Below are positions 34,267 through 42,379 of a stretch of 64,000 nt of DNA, piece by piece. The translations under genes were made by a program, and so were the position numbers. Positions within the stretch are counted from its first letter, which is position 1; every line of letters starts with the position of its first letter. This DNA is from Szabonella alba (lineage in GTDB: Bacteria; Pseudomonadota; Alphaproteobacteria; Rhodobacterales; Rhodobacteraceae). The stretch covers positions 372,001 through 436,000 of the forward strand of contig NZ_JAESVN010000002.1 of assembly GCF_016765775.1 (NCBI RefSeq). The letters are read 5' to 3'. A model generated the notes under the pieces. The model did no database searches. It was not told where the DNA came from and worked only from the letters and a program-made list of their open reading frames with translations.

Positions 34267-35937
34267 ATGAAGAGGGGGCTGCCCGTGCCGCAGGCCATGG
34301 GGGCAGTGATGTTCGGCCGGCTGCGGGCGGGCGGGCTGGTGCTGGCCGCGATCTTCTTCTGTTTCGCACTGACGCCTTCGATGGTTCCGCGCGGCCCGGT
34401 CCTGCAGGGGGTGCTGGGCGGTGCCGTCGCGGCGCTGGGCTATGTCATCTGGTTCCTGCTTGGCCTCTTGGGCGCATGGTTGGAACTGCGCCCGCTTCCC
34501 GCGCGCCCCGCCCGCATCGCCGCGCGCCTGTCGCTGGCGGCAGCGCTGGCCGCGACGGGCATCTGCCTTTGGCTCAGCGTGGACTGGCAGAACTCCATCC
34601 GCCGCGCCTGGGACCTGCCGCCGGGTGACGATTCCGCCCCGGTCACGGTGCTGGCGATGGCGGCGCTGGTCTTTGCGCTGCTGTTGCTGCTGGGCCGGAC
34701 CTTCCGGCTGATCGTTCTGCGGCTCAGCCGCCGCAGCCGTGCCTTTCTGACGCCGAAACTGGCCAATCTGCTGGGGCTGCTGGTCGCGCTTGCGATCTTC
34801 GGGCTGCTGGTAAACGGCGTGCTGCTGCGGGCCTCGCTGCGTCTGATCGACAGCGCGTCGCGGGCCGCCGATGCGATGATCCCGCCCGAGATGGCCCCGC
34901 CCGGTGATGACCGGAAATCCGGCAGCGCCGCCTCGCTTGTCGCATGGGAAGACCTGGGCCGCTGGGGGCGCAACTATGTTGCCTCGGGACCTGACGGGGC
35001 GACGATCGGCGCCCATTGGGGCCAGCCTGCGCCGGACCCGATCCGCGTTTATGTCGGGCTGAATGCCGCCGACACGCCGCAGGAGCGGGCCGAACTTGCC
35101 TTTGCGGAACTGCAGCGCAGCGGCGGTTTCGCGCGCGACAAGCTGGTGATCGCGATACCGACCGGGTCGGGCTGGCTTGACCCCGGGGCGATGGACAGTC
35201 TGGAATACATCGCGCGCGGCAATGTCGCCACAGTGGCTGTGCAATACAGCTATCTTGCCAGCATGGTGTCGGTCGTGGTCGATCCGACGCATGGGCTGGC
35301 CGAGGCGCAGGCGATCTTTGATCTGGTCTATGGTCACTGGACGCAACTGCCCCGCGACGACCGGCCGAAACTTTATCTGCATGGCCTGTCGCTGGGGGCC
35401 TTCCTGTCGCAGGAAACCGTGCCGATCCTTGATGTGCTGGGCGACCCCTTCACCGGGGCGATGTGGGCGGGTTCACCCTTTCTGAGCGATTTCTGGAACA
35501 TGGTCGTGGCGCGGCGCGAGGCGGGCAGCCCGGCCTGGAGGCCGGTTTTCGGCAACGGGTCGCTGATCCGCACCGGAAACCAGCAATCCGGCTTTGACGA
35601 GTTCCGCACCGACTGGGGCGCGATGCGGCTGGTCATGCTGAACTATGGCAGCGATCCCATCGTGTTTTTCGACTGGTCACTGGGCTGGCGCCGCCCCGAC
35701 TGGCTGACTGGGCGGCGCGCACCTGATCTGTCCCCGCGCATGCGCTGGGTGCCGCTGGTGACCATGCTGCAGGTCGGGGTGGATATGGCGGTGGCGCTTG
35801 GCGTGCCGGGCCATGGCCATGACTATGTCGCCCGTCATTACATTCCGGCCTGGGCTGCAGCCCTTGCACCCGAAGGCTGGAACAGGGAGGAGGAGGCAAG
35901 ACTTATCGAGCATCTGGCCGATCTGCGCGCGCGCTGA
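34267..35937 (+). CDS. Membrane-anchored alpha/beta-hydrolase (Abhydrolase_9 type)
   Basis: About 556 residues from the ATG at 34267; no start has a strong ribosome site (GTG at 34243 and ATG at 34309 are also possible). The N-terminal 220 residues contain about five membrane spans (starting GGLVLAAIFFCFALTPSMVPRG). The C-terminal half is an alpha/beta hydrolase with VYVGLNAADTPQERAELAFAE, IPTGSGWLDPGAMDSLEYI and the nucleophile elbow HGLSLGAFLSQ. The His is probably in GVPGHGHDY. Substrate unknown; a lipid or cell-envelope ester is plausible. The catalytic domain's orientation to the membrane is not determined. Confidence 0.82.
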   Translation: MKRGLPVPQAMGAVMFGRLRAGGLVLAAIFFCFALTPSMVPRGPVLQGVLGGAVAALGYVIWFLLGLLGAWLELRPLPARPARIAARLSLAAALAATGICLWLSVDWQNSIRRAWDLPPGDDSAPVTVLAMAALVFALLLLLGRTFRLIVLRLSRRSRAFLTPKLANLLGLLVALAIFGLLVNGVLLRASLRLIDSASRAADAMIPPEMAPPGDDRKSGSAASLVAWEDLGRWGRNYVASGPDGATIGAHWGQPAPDPIRVYVGLNAADTPQERAELAFAELQRSGGFARDKLVIAIPTGSGWLDPGAMDSLEYIARGNVATVAVQYSYLASMVSVVVDPTHGLAEAQAIFDLVYGHWTQLPRDDRPKLYLHGLSLGAFLSQETVPILDVLGDPFTGAMWAGSPFLSDFWNMVVARREAGSPAWRPVFGNGSLIRTGNQQSGFDEFRTDWGAMRLVMLNYGSDPIVFFDWSLGWRRPDWLTGRRAPDLSPRMRWVPLVTMLQVGVDMAVALGVPGHGHDYVARHYIPAWAAALAPEGWNREEEARLIEHLADLRAR

Positions 35938-35982
35938 GGTCGGCCCCAGAACCGCCGCCCTTTCCCGCTTTCCGGTCGTGCA

Positions 35983-36735
35983 TCAGGTTCCCGGGCCGAT
36001 CCCGGCCCCGCGTCCACGCAGGCCCAGCCGCTGTTGCGACAGCGCCTCGGACAGGATGTCACGCAGGCCGCGCCCATGGGCGACCAGCGCCGCTGCGGCC
36101 TCATCCGCGCGGCCTTCGGCCACCAGTCGCAGGATCTGGCTGTGTTCGGCATAGGCCTCGGACCGGGCCGAGGGCAGCGAGCACATGATCCAGCGCGCGC
36201 GCTCGATCCGGGTCAGGATATCGGTCATCGCCCGGACCAGAAATCCGTTGCCCGACAGGCCCGCCAGCATGACATGGAAATCGGTGCCGATGGCGAACCA
36301 GCTTGCCGTGTCGTCGCGGGTGCGGCTTTGGTCCAGCACGGCCTGAATGCGCGCGATCCCCTCGGGGGTGGCGCGCTGGCTGGCCAGTTGCGCCACGGCG
36401 GCCTCGATGAATTCGCGATATTCGAAGGCTTCCAGCACGGCCGACAGTTCCAGCGCAGTGACGCGCAGGCTGCGCCCTGACCGGGTCACCAGCCCCTCGA
36501 CCTCAAGCCGCAACAGCGCCTCGCGGATCGGGGTGCGGGACGATCCCAGCAGTCCCTCCAGCGCGCGTTCCGACAGCGCCTCACCCGGCATCAGATCCAT
36601 CACAAGGATCGCCTGCCGCAGACTTGCATAGACATCCTCGGCCCGGTCTGCCGGGCGGTCGGGCCTTGTCCTGCCGGAATGTGTTGCGGCATCCGCTGCC
36701 TGCGGACTGCGCCGGTTCTGGTCATCGGTTGGCAC
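35983..36735 (-). CDS. GntR-family (FCD-type) transcriptional regulator
   Basis: 250 residues from the GTG at 36735, which follows AAAGGG. An ATG at 36831 is in frame but would translate across the predicted operator and overlap the divergent gene, so I prefer the GTG. The N-terminal winged helix (DVYASLRQAILVMDLMPGEALSERALEGLLGSSRTPIREALLRLEVEGLV) is GntR. The C-terminal all-helical FCD domain carries metal/effector residues around FAIGTDFHVML and EAYAEHSQIL. FCD regulators bind organic acids or their CoA esters. It is divergent from the lyase/CoA-transferase/TRAP run and is its likely repressor. Confidence 0.88.
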   Translation of the reverse strand: MPTDDQNRRSPQAADAATHSGRTRPDRPADRAEDVYASLRQAILVMDLMPGEALSERALEGLLGSSRTPIREALLRLEVEGLVTRSGRSLRVTALELSAVLEAFEYREFIEAAVAQLASQRATPEGIARIQAVLDQSRTRDDTASWFAIGTDFHVMLAGLSGNGFLVRAMTDILTRIERARWIMCSLPSARSEAYAEHSQILRLVAEGRADEAAAALVAHGRGLRDILSEALSQQRLGLRGRGAGIGPGT

Positions 36736-36771
36736 GCTGGCGACCCTTTCGCGTTGACCGGTGTACCCGAT

Positions 36772-36781
36772 TGGTATACCA
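36772..36781. promoter_or_regulatory. TGGTATACCA palindrome, predicted GntR operator
   Basis: A perfect 10-bp dyad fitting the T-N-G-T-N(0-3)-A-C-N-A pattern of FCD-type GntR operators, placed between the regulator and the lyase operon. GGTGTACC, one mismatch from its core, lies 13 bases upstream (36760-36767). A possible -35 (TTGACC, 36754-36759) means the dyad would cover the -10 region of the lyase promoter. An inverted repeat CCCGACGG/CCGTCGGG (36782-36789, 36808-36815) follows in the leader. Confidence 0.65.
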
Positions 36782-36829
36782 CCCGACGGGTCATCCGTCA
36801 AAACCATCCGTCGGGGAGGCCGGACCCTC

Positions 36830-37795
36830 ATGATCTATCAATTCGGGCAAAACGGCGCGGCCTTTCCGCGGCGCGTCAGGGTGGTTGAGGTCGGCACCCG
36901 GGACGGGTTTCAGTCGCAGGCGGAATGGATTCCGACCGAGGCCAAGCTGGGTGTTCTGAAAGGGCTGATCGCAGCGGGCCTGCGGGAGTTTGAGGCAACG
37001 TCTTTCGTCTCCCCCCGCGCTGTTCCGCAACTGCGCGACGGGGCGGAATTGCTGGCAGCCCTCGGACATCCCCCCGGTGTGAAACTGACCGCGCTGGTGC
37101 CCAATGCCAAGGGAGCCGAGGCTGCAGCGGCGGCCGGGATCGGCGCGATGGTGGTCTTTGTCTCGGCATCGGAAAGCCATAACCTGAAGAACCTGAACCG
37201 GACCCGCGCGGCATCATTGGAAGGTCTGGCACAGGTGCGCGATATCGCGGATGCGGCGGGCATCCCGATGCAGGGCGCCATCGCCACCAGTTTCGGCTGC
37301 CCATTCGAGGGGGAGGTGCCGGTCGAAAGCGTCTTGATGGTGGCGCGGGCTTACCACGATCTGGGCATCCGCCATATCACGCTGGGCGACACGACCGGGG
37401 TTGCCACCCCGCCGCTGGTGGCCGAACGGGTGCGCAGCTTGCGCGCTGAACTGCCGGACCTGGAAATCGCGCTGCATTTCCACAACACGCGCGGTGTGGG
37501 GCTGGCCAATGTCATGGCGGGGCTCGCCGAGGGGATCGACATTTACGAATCCTCGGTCGCCGGGCTGGGGGGCTGCCCCTTCGTGCCGCGCGCGACCGGC
37601 AATATCAGCACCGAGGATCTGGTCTATCTGCTGCATGAATGCGGCATCGAGACGGGGATCGACCTTGACGCGCTGTGCGACGTGGCGCGTGCTGTGGAGG
37701 CGATCATCGGACATGAGCTGGCAGGGCAAGTGATGAAGGCCGGCCCCCGGCTGCAGACCGCCGCCATGGATGAGGTAAGGACAGCCTGCGGATGA
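36830..37795 (+). CDS. Hydroxymethylglutaryl-CoA lyase-like enzyme
   Basis: 321 residues. HMGL-like TIM-barrel. Expected reaction: cleavage of 3-hydroxy-3-methylglutaryl-CoA to acetyl-CoA and acetoacetate. Visible active-site blocks are VEVGTRDGFQSQ (Arg and Asp of the substrate site), the metal His pair in ALHFHNTRGVG, and the catalytic Cys in VAGLGGCPFVPRATGNISTEDLVYLL. The first block differs from the usual GPRDGLQNE, so another 3-hydroxy-acyl-CoA diacid is possible. It begins a run with a CoA-transferase and a TRAP transporter, overlapping the CoA-transferase start (ATGA). Confidence 0.9.
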   Translation: MIYQFGQNGAAFPRRVRVVEVGTRDGFQSQAEWIPTEAKLGVLKGLIAAGLREFEATSFVSPRAVPQLRDGAELLAALGHPPGVKLTALVPNAKGAEAAAAAGIGAMVVFVSASESHNLKNLNRTRAASLEGLAQVRDIADAAGIPMQGAIATSFGCPFEGEVPVESVLMVARAYHDLGIRHITLGDTTGVATPPLVAERVRSLRAELPDLEIALHFHNTRGVGLANVMAGLAEGIDIYESSVAGLGGCPFVPRATGNISTEDLVYLLHECGIETGIDLDALCDVARAVEAIIGHELAGQVMKAGPRLQTAAMDEVRTACG

Positions 37796-39012
37796 CGATT
37801 GCACAACAAGACAGCACGGAAACGCAGGGCACAGGACTGCAAAAGCCGCTTCAGGGTATCCGGGTTGTCGATCTGACAAGGGTTCTGTCGGGGCCGTTTT
37901 GTTCGATGCTGCTGGGCGATATGGGGGCCGAGGTCATCAAGATCGAACCCCCCGGGCAGGGGGATCCGGTGCGCGCTCAGGGCGGTATCAAGGATGGGCT
38001 GAGCTGGTATTTCGCCTCCTTCAACCGCAACAAGAAATCGGTGGAACTGGACCTGCGGGATGCGGGCGACAAGGCGCTGCTGGCCGAACTGATCCGGGGC
38101 GCGGATGTGCTGGTGGAAAATTTCCGCCCCGGCGTCATGGCGAAAATGGGCTTCGGGCCAAAGGTTCTGGCCGATCTGAACCCGCGCCTCGTCAGCGCCT
38201 CGGTCAATGGCTATGGCAGCACCGGCCCCTATATCGACCGCCCCGCCTTCGATTTCATCACGCAGGCGATGAGCGGATTCATGAGCGTGAACGGGCGCGC
38301 CGATCAGCCGCCCCTGCGCAGTGGCCAGCCGATTACCGATCTGGTGGCGGGTCTTTATACCGCCTTCGGCATCGTCAGCGCGCTGCGCGCCCGCGATCTG
38401 AACGGCCGGGGCCAGCATGTCGAATCCGCGATGCTGAACGGTATCCTGTCCTTCATGGCCTATCTGGCCTCGGAACATCTGATGACCGGGGCGCTGCCGG
38501 AACGCACCGGCAACGATCATCCGCTGGTCGCCCCTTACGGGCTGTTCCGTGCGTCAGATGGCGAGGTGGCTGTGGCACCTTCGAATGACATCATCCTGCG
38601 TCGGTTCCTGCGGGCGCTGGATCTGGAAATGCTGCTGGAGGATCCGCGTTTCGACACCAATCCGAAACGCTTTGCCCGGCGGGATGAGTTGAACGCGCTG
38701 ATCGACGCGCGCATGGCGACCGACAGTCAGGCAAGCTGGATCGACCGGCTGAACGCGGCGGGCGTGCCCTCGGGCAAGGTGCAGAACCTGCGTGAGGCGC
38801 TGGAGGATCCGCAGGTGCAGGCGCAGGAGATGGTGATTGACCTGCCCCATCCCGGCCACGGCACGGTGCGGATGCTGGGCTTTCCGGTCAAGCTGTCCGA
38901 AACCCCCTGCGAGGCGCGGCTGCCCGCGCCCCGGCTGGGCGAACATAATGACGAGATCCTGACGCCCCTGCGCGCGGCCCTGTCGGCCCGGGCCGGGGCA
39001 GGCAAGACATGA
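37792..39012 (+). CDS. Type III CoA-transferase (CaiB/BaiF family)
   Basis: 406 residues, usual family length. It moves CoA between carboxylic acids through a covalent aspartyl intermediate; the likely nucleophile is the Asp in SGQPITDLVAGLYTAFGI (about residue 183). Other family blocks are VVDLTRVLSGPFCSMLLGDMGAEVIKIE, VENFRPGVMAKMGFG and GRGQHVESAMLNGILSFM. With the lyase before it and the TRAP importer after it, it most likely activates the imported diacid. The CoA donor (succinyl-CoA or acetyl-CoA) is unknown. The human relative SUGCT accepts glutarate and 3-hydroxymethylglutarate, which supports the pathway. Confidence 0.88.
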   Translation: MTIAQQDSTETQGTGLQKPLQGIRVVDLTRVLSGPFCSMLLGDMGAEVIKIEPPGQGDPVRAQGGIKDGLSWYFASFNRNKKSVELDLRDAGDKALLAELIRGADVLVENFRPGVMAKMGFGPKVLADLNPRLVSASVNGYGSTGPYIDRPAFDFITQAMSGFMSVNGRADQPPLRSGQPITDLVAGLYTAFGIVSALRARDLNGRGQHVESAMLNGILSFMAYLASEHLMTGALPERTGNDHPLVAPYGLFRASDGEVAVAPSNDIILRRFLRALDLEMLLEDPRFDTNPKRFARRDELNALIDARMATDSQASWIDRLNAAGVPSGKVQNLREALEDPQVQAQEMVIDLPHPGHGTVRMLGFPVKLSETPCEARLPAPRLGEHNDEILTPLRAALSARAGAGKT

Positions 39013-39068
39013 CAGAACCGCAGTCCGGAGAGGAGCCGGGTACTGCACAACGGGAAGGAGGACCCCGA

Positions 39069-40070
39069 ATGACCAAGACCCTGAGGACCGCGATTGGCGG
39101 TATTCTGGCTTCGGCTGCGATCAGTTGCATGGCGGTGCTGCCGGCAACGGCCCAGACCACGATCGAGGTGCATAACACCATGAGCGCGGGCGGATCCGAA
39201 GATGCCGCCCTGCAGCGCTTTTCCGAGTTTCTTGAGGAACGCGCCCCGGGCCGTTTCGATATTGTCCCTTATCTGGGCGGGCAGTTGGGGTCCGAGGTGG
39301 ATGTTCTGGAACTGCTCAATCTGGGGCAGACCCAGATGTCGCTGACCGGCGGGCTGTTCATGAACCAATATGCCCCGGAACTGGACGCGGTTTCGGTGCC
39401 CTTCGTCTTTCCTGACTGGAATGCGGTTGAACATTTCATGATGAACACCGACTCGGGCAAGGCCATTCAGGCCAAGGCGCGCGAGCAGGGCAACATCGTC
39501 TATCTTGGTCCGCAGATGCGCGCCTTCCGGCACATGACCTCAAACCGGGAGATCAACACGCCCGAGGATCTGAAGGGCCTGACCATGCGTCTGCCGCAGA
39601 TCCCGATCTGGCTGGATGTCTGGGGCGAACTGGGTGTGCAGCCCGTGGTCATCCCCGCGCCCGATATCTATTTCGCGATGCGCACGGGTCAGGTCGAGGC
39701 GCATGAGAACAGCCTTGCCTCGCCCTATACCCGCCAGATGTGGGAGGTGCAGAAATACATCATCACCACCGCGCATCTGTCCTTCCCCTGGCATTGGGTG
39801 GCGTCCGCGCGCTGGTGGGACGGGCTGTCGGCTGAAGATCAGGCGCTGATCACCGAGGCGGTGGAAGCCGCGCGCAGCCATGGCTTCACCGTCGAGGCCG
39901 AGGCCGATGATTTCTACCGGGCCGAGCTTATCAAGAACGGCATGACCTTCATCGACGTCGATCAGGCCCCCTTCCGTGAGACGGCCCGCCCGGCGGTGGA
40001 CCGCATCCTGTCGGAAATGGCCGATGGTGTGACGACCGATATCGAGGCTGCCATCGCCGCCACGCGCTGA
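39069..40070 (+). CDS. TRAP transporter, solute-binding protein (DctP-type)
   Basis: 333 residues from the ATG at 39069, which follows a strong AAGGAGG; the frame is open to 39009. Signal peptide ends near LPATA-QT. TRAP P-subunit blocks: VHNTMSAGGSEDAALQRFSEFLEERAPGRFDI, then GLTMRLPQIPIWLDVWGELGVQPVVIPAPDIYFAMRTGQVEAHEN with the arginine that binds the substrate carboxylate. Expected ligand is an organic acid; the neighbouring enzymes suggest a branched C5-C6 diacid. Confidence 0.92.
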   Translation: MTKTLRTAIGGILASAAISCMAVLPATAQTTIEVHNTMSAGGSEDAALQRFSEFLEERAPGRFDIVPYLGGQLGSEVDVLELLNLGQTQMSLTGGLFMNQYAPELDAVSVPFVFPDWNAVEHFMMNTDSGKAIQAKAREQGNIVYLGPQMRAFRHMTSNREINTPEDLKGLTMRLPQIPIWLDVWGELGVQPVVIPAPDIYFAMRTGQVEAHENSLASPYTRQMWEVQKYIITTAHLSFPWHWVASARWWDGLSAEDQALITEAVEAARSHGFTVEAEADDFYRAELIKNGMTFIDVDQAPFRETARPAVDRILSEMADGVTTDIEAAIAATR

Positions 40071-40135
40071 CGGCATATGCCCGGCCCGCCGCGTGCCTTG
40101 TGCGCGGCGGGCCCCTTTCAGGATGGAGCGCGCCG

Positions 40136-40648
40136 ATGCTGACCAGAATCGAATCCGGCTGGGCCCGGATTCTGGAACTTTCCGCCATGGCGATGATGAT
40201 GGGCATGGTCGGTGTGATCGCCTGGTCGGTGATCGGGCGGCAGGTGTTCCGCCTGCCTGTCGCATGGTCCGAAGAGGTCGGCGCAGGGCTGATGGCCTGG
40301 ATGGTGCTGACCGGATCGGCCGCCGCCTGGCACCAGCGCCGCCATCTGATGATCGACCTTGTCTTGCGGCGGCTGAATCGCCGCTGGCTGGCCGTGTTCT
40401 GCGCGGTGATCGAGGCGCTTTCGGTCCTGCTGTTTGCCGTCGCCTTCTGGGGCGCGCTGTCCATGATGGAGGTCAGCGCCAACAATTCGACCACGGCGCT
40501 GGGGATCAGCTTTCGCTGGCTTTATCTGGCGCTGGTCGTGGGTCTGGGCTCGATGATCGCGTTCAGCCTGATCTTCCTGTTCCGACTGTTCACCGGTGAC
40601 CGCTCCGTGCTGCCGGATTACGCCACGGAGGCCGAATGGAATACCTGA
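40136..40648 (+). CDS. TRAP transporter, small membrane subunit (DctQ-type)
   Basis: 170 residues with four membrane spans. Family blocks: VIGRQVFRLPVAWSEEVGAGLMAWMVLTGSAAAWHQRRHLMIDLVLRRL, with the conserved W-S-E-E. The ATG at 40136 follows a GGAG site. It overlaps dctM by 13 nt, consistent with coupled synthesis of the two membrane subunits. Confidence 0.9.
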   Translation: MLTRIESGWARILELSAMAMMMGMVGVIAWSVIGRQVFRLPVAWSEEVGAGLMAWMVLTGSAAAWHQRRHLMIDLVLRRLNRRWLAVFCAVIEALSVLLFAVAFWGALSMMEVSANNSTTALGISFRWLYLALVVGLGSMIAFSLIFLFRLFTGDRSVLPDYATEAEWNT

Positions 40649-41925
40649 TCATCTTCTTTGGGCTGATGGTGTTTCTGTTTGCCATCGGTGTGCCGATTGC
40701 CGTGGGCATCGGGCTGACCTGTCTTGCGGTTCTGGTGATCCGCGACGGGATCACCGCGATCCCCGCGGAACTGTTCGCGATCCAGATGCTGCGCGGGCTG
40801 AACAATTTCCCGATCCTTGCAATCCCTTTCTTCATCTTTGCCGCCGCCCTGATGAATGTCGGCACGGTGGCCGGGCGGATCTTCAATTTCGCCAATGGCC
40901 TTGTCGGGTCGATCCGGGGCGGGCTGGGCCATGTCAATGTGCTGGCCTCGATGATGTTTTCCGGCATGTCCTCGACCGCTGTTGCCGATGTGGCGGGGCT
41001 GGGGCAGCTTGAACTCAAGGCGATGAAGGAACGCGGCTATCCGGGGGCGTTTTCGGTGGGAATCACCGGGGCCTCGTCGATCATATCGCCGATGATCCCG
41101 CCCTCAATTGCGCTGGTGGTCTATGGCTGGCAGTCCAACACTTCGATTGCAAAGATGTTCATTGCGGGGCTTTTGCCGGGTGTCATGATCGGGCTGGCCT
41201 TCATGGTCATGTGTTTCGCGCTGTCCTACCGCTATGACATGCCCACCACCCCGCGCCCGAAACTGCCTGAACTGGTGCAGCTTTTCGGGCGGGCGCTGCC
41301 GCCGCTGCTGACGCCGCTGATCATCGTCGGCGGCATCTGGAGCGGGATCTTCACCCCGACCGAGGCCGGGGCGATTGCCTGTCTTTACGCGCTGTTTCTG
41401 GGCGCAGTGGTTTACCGCGAACTGACATGGGCAGGACTGATGGACGTGCTGGCCAGCACCGTGCGGTTCTCTGCGATCATCCTCTTTATCATCGGCATCG
41501 CCACCTTCTATGGCTGGCTGCTGGTGCGGCTGCGCCTGCCGCAGGAACTGGCCATGCTGATGACGGGGCTGGATCTGAACCCGACGATGCTGATGCTGGC
41601 CATGGTGGTGTTCTTCCTGCTGGTCGGCTGTTTCATGAGCGTGGTCGAGGCGATCCTGATCTTCACCCCGATCTTCATGCTGACGATCCAGTCCCTGGGC
41701 ATCGACCCGGTCTATTTCGGTGTCATCATGGTGCTGACCCTGTCCTGCGGGGTCATCACGCCGCCCTTCGGCAATGTGCTGTTCGTGCTGGTCGAAATTA
41801 CCGGAATGCCCTTTGAACGGGTGGCGATGGCGGTGCTGCCCTTCCTGATCCCGGTCCTGGTGGTGGTCCTGCTGCTGGTTTTCTTTCCCGGTCTGGTGAC
41901 CTTCCTGCCTGAACGGTTCGGCTGA
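40636..41925 (+). CDS. TRAP transporter, large membrane subunit (DctM-type)
   Basis: 429 residues, about twelve spans; the Na+-driven carrier itself. Family blocks: LNNFPILAIPFFIFAAALMNVG, MFSGMSSTAVADVAGLGQLELKAMKERGYPGAFSVGITGASSIISPMIPPSIALVVYG, and IFTPTEAGAIACLYALFLG. The end of the gene is followed after 30 nt by a strong terminator, closing the five-gene run that starts at 36830. Confidence 0.94.
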   Translation: MEYLIIFFGLMVFLFAIGVPIAVGIGLTCLAVLVIRDGITAIPAELFAIQMLRGLNNFPILAIPFFIFAAALMNVGTVAGRIFNFANGLVGSIRGGLGHVNVLASMMFSGMSSTAVADVAGLGQLELKAMKERGYPGAFSVGITGASSIISPMIPPSIALVVYGWQSNTSIAKMFIAGLLPGVMIGLAFMVMCFALSYRYDMPTTPRPKLPELVQLFGRALPPLLTPLIIVGGIWSGIFTPTEAGAIACLYALFLGAVVYRELTWAGLMDVLASTVRFSAIILFIIGIATFYGWLLVRLRLPQELAMLMTGLDLNPTMLMLAMVVFFLLVGCFMSVVEAILIFTPIFMLTIQSLGIDPVYFGVIMVLTLSCGVITPPFGNVLFVLVEITGMPFERVAMAVLPFLIPVLVVVLLLVFFPGLVTFLPERFG

Positions 41926-41955
41926 CCGGGCGGCTGACGGCAAAGTGCGACTGAA

Positions 41956-41985
41956 AAAGGCCCTGCCCGACCCGGCAGGGCCTTT
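41956..41985 (+). terminator. Rho-independent terminator after the TRAP operon
   Basis: AAAGGCCCTGCC and GGCAGGGCCTTT form a perfect 12-bp stem with a 6-base loop, followed by GTGGTTTT. It sits 30 nt past the dctM stop and is the clearest terminator on the plus strand between 36830 and 44551. Confidence 0.85.
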
Positions 41986-41989
41986 GTGG

Positions 41990-42379
41990 TTTTGATCCGG
42001 CCCTGCGCAGGAGGCGAGCCTTGCCCTCGGGTTGTCCTGAAGCAGCCGGGCAGGGCCCGCTTGGGCGGAAATCGGAACATGATCGAAAAGCGATGCTACC
42101 GATCCCACCCAATGCCCGGTCATCACCCTTCTGCAATTGTGCGGAGGGCCGGAAATGCCCTTGCGTCAATTGCACAAAATCATGTGTCACAAATCCAGAC
42201 GACAACCTGAACGTGATTTTCGCCCCCATAAGTGGGCCGGAGCAGACGACAGGACGGCGTTTCAAGGAGGAGAAACCGACACAATCTGCCCTGCAAGATA
42301 GGTCACGAAAGGCCGGGCAGCGCGCATTCGCCGCCATCCATGCGGGTGGGGCATCTATCGAGTTTTGGAGGAGACAGAC
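41990..42379 (+). other. Long leader region of the autotransporter gene
   Basis: 390 nt without a convincing gene. It holds related AT-rich motifs TGCAATTGTGC (42132-42142) and CAATTGCACAA (42167-42177), which read as an inverted pair about 25 bases apart and may be a regulator site. AAGGAGGAG at about 42262 has no start codon at the right distance. The true ribosome site GGAGGAG is at 42367-42373. Confidence 0.45.

Noticed and set aside
42262-42365. A small gene after AAGGAGGAG in the autotransporter leader
   Set aside because: No start codon lies at a usable distance, and the frames are not protein-like.
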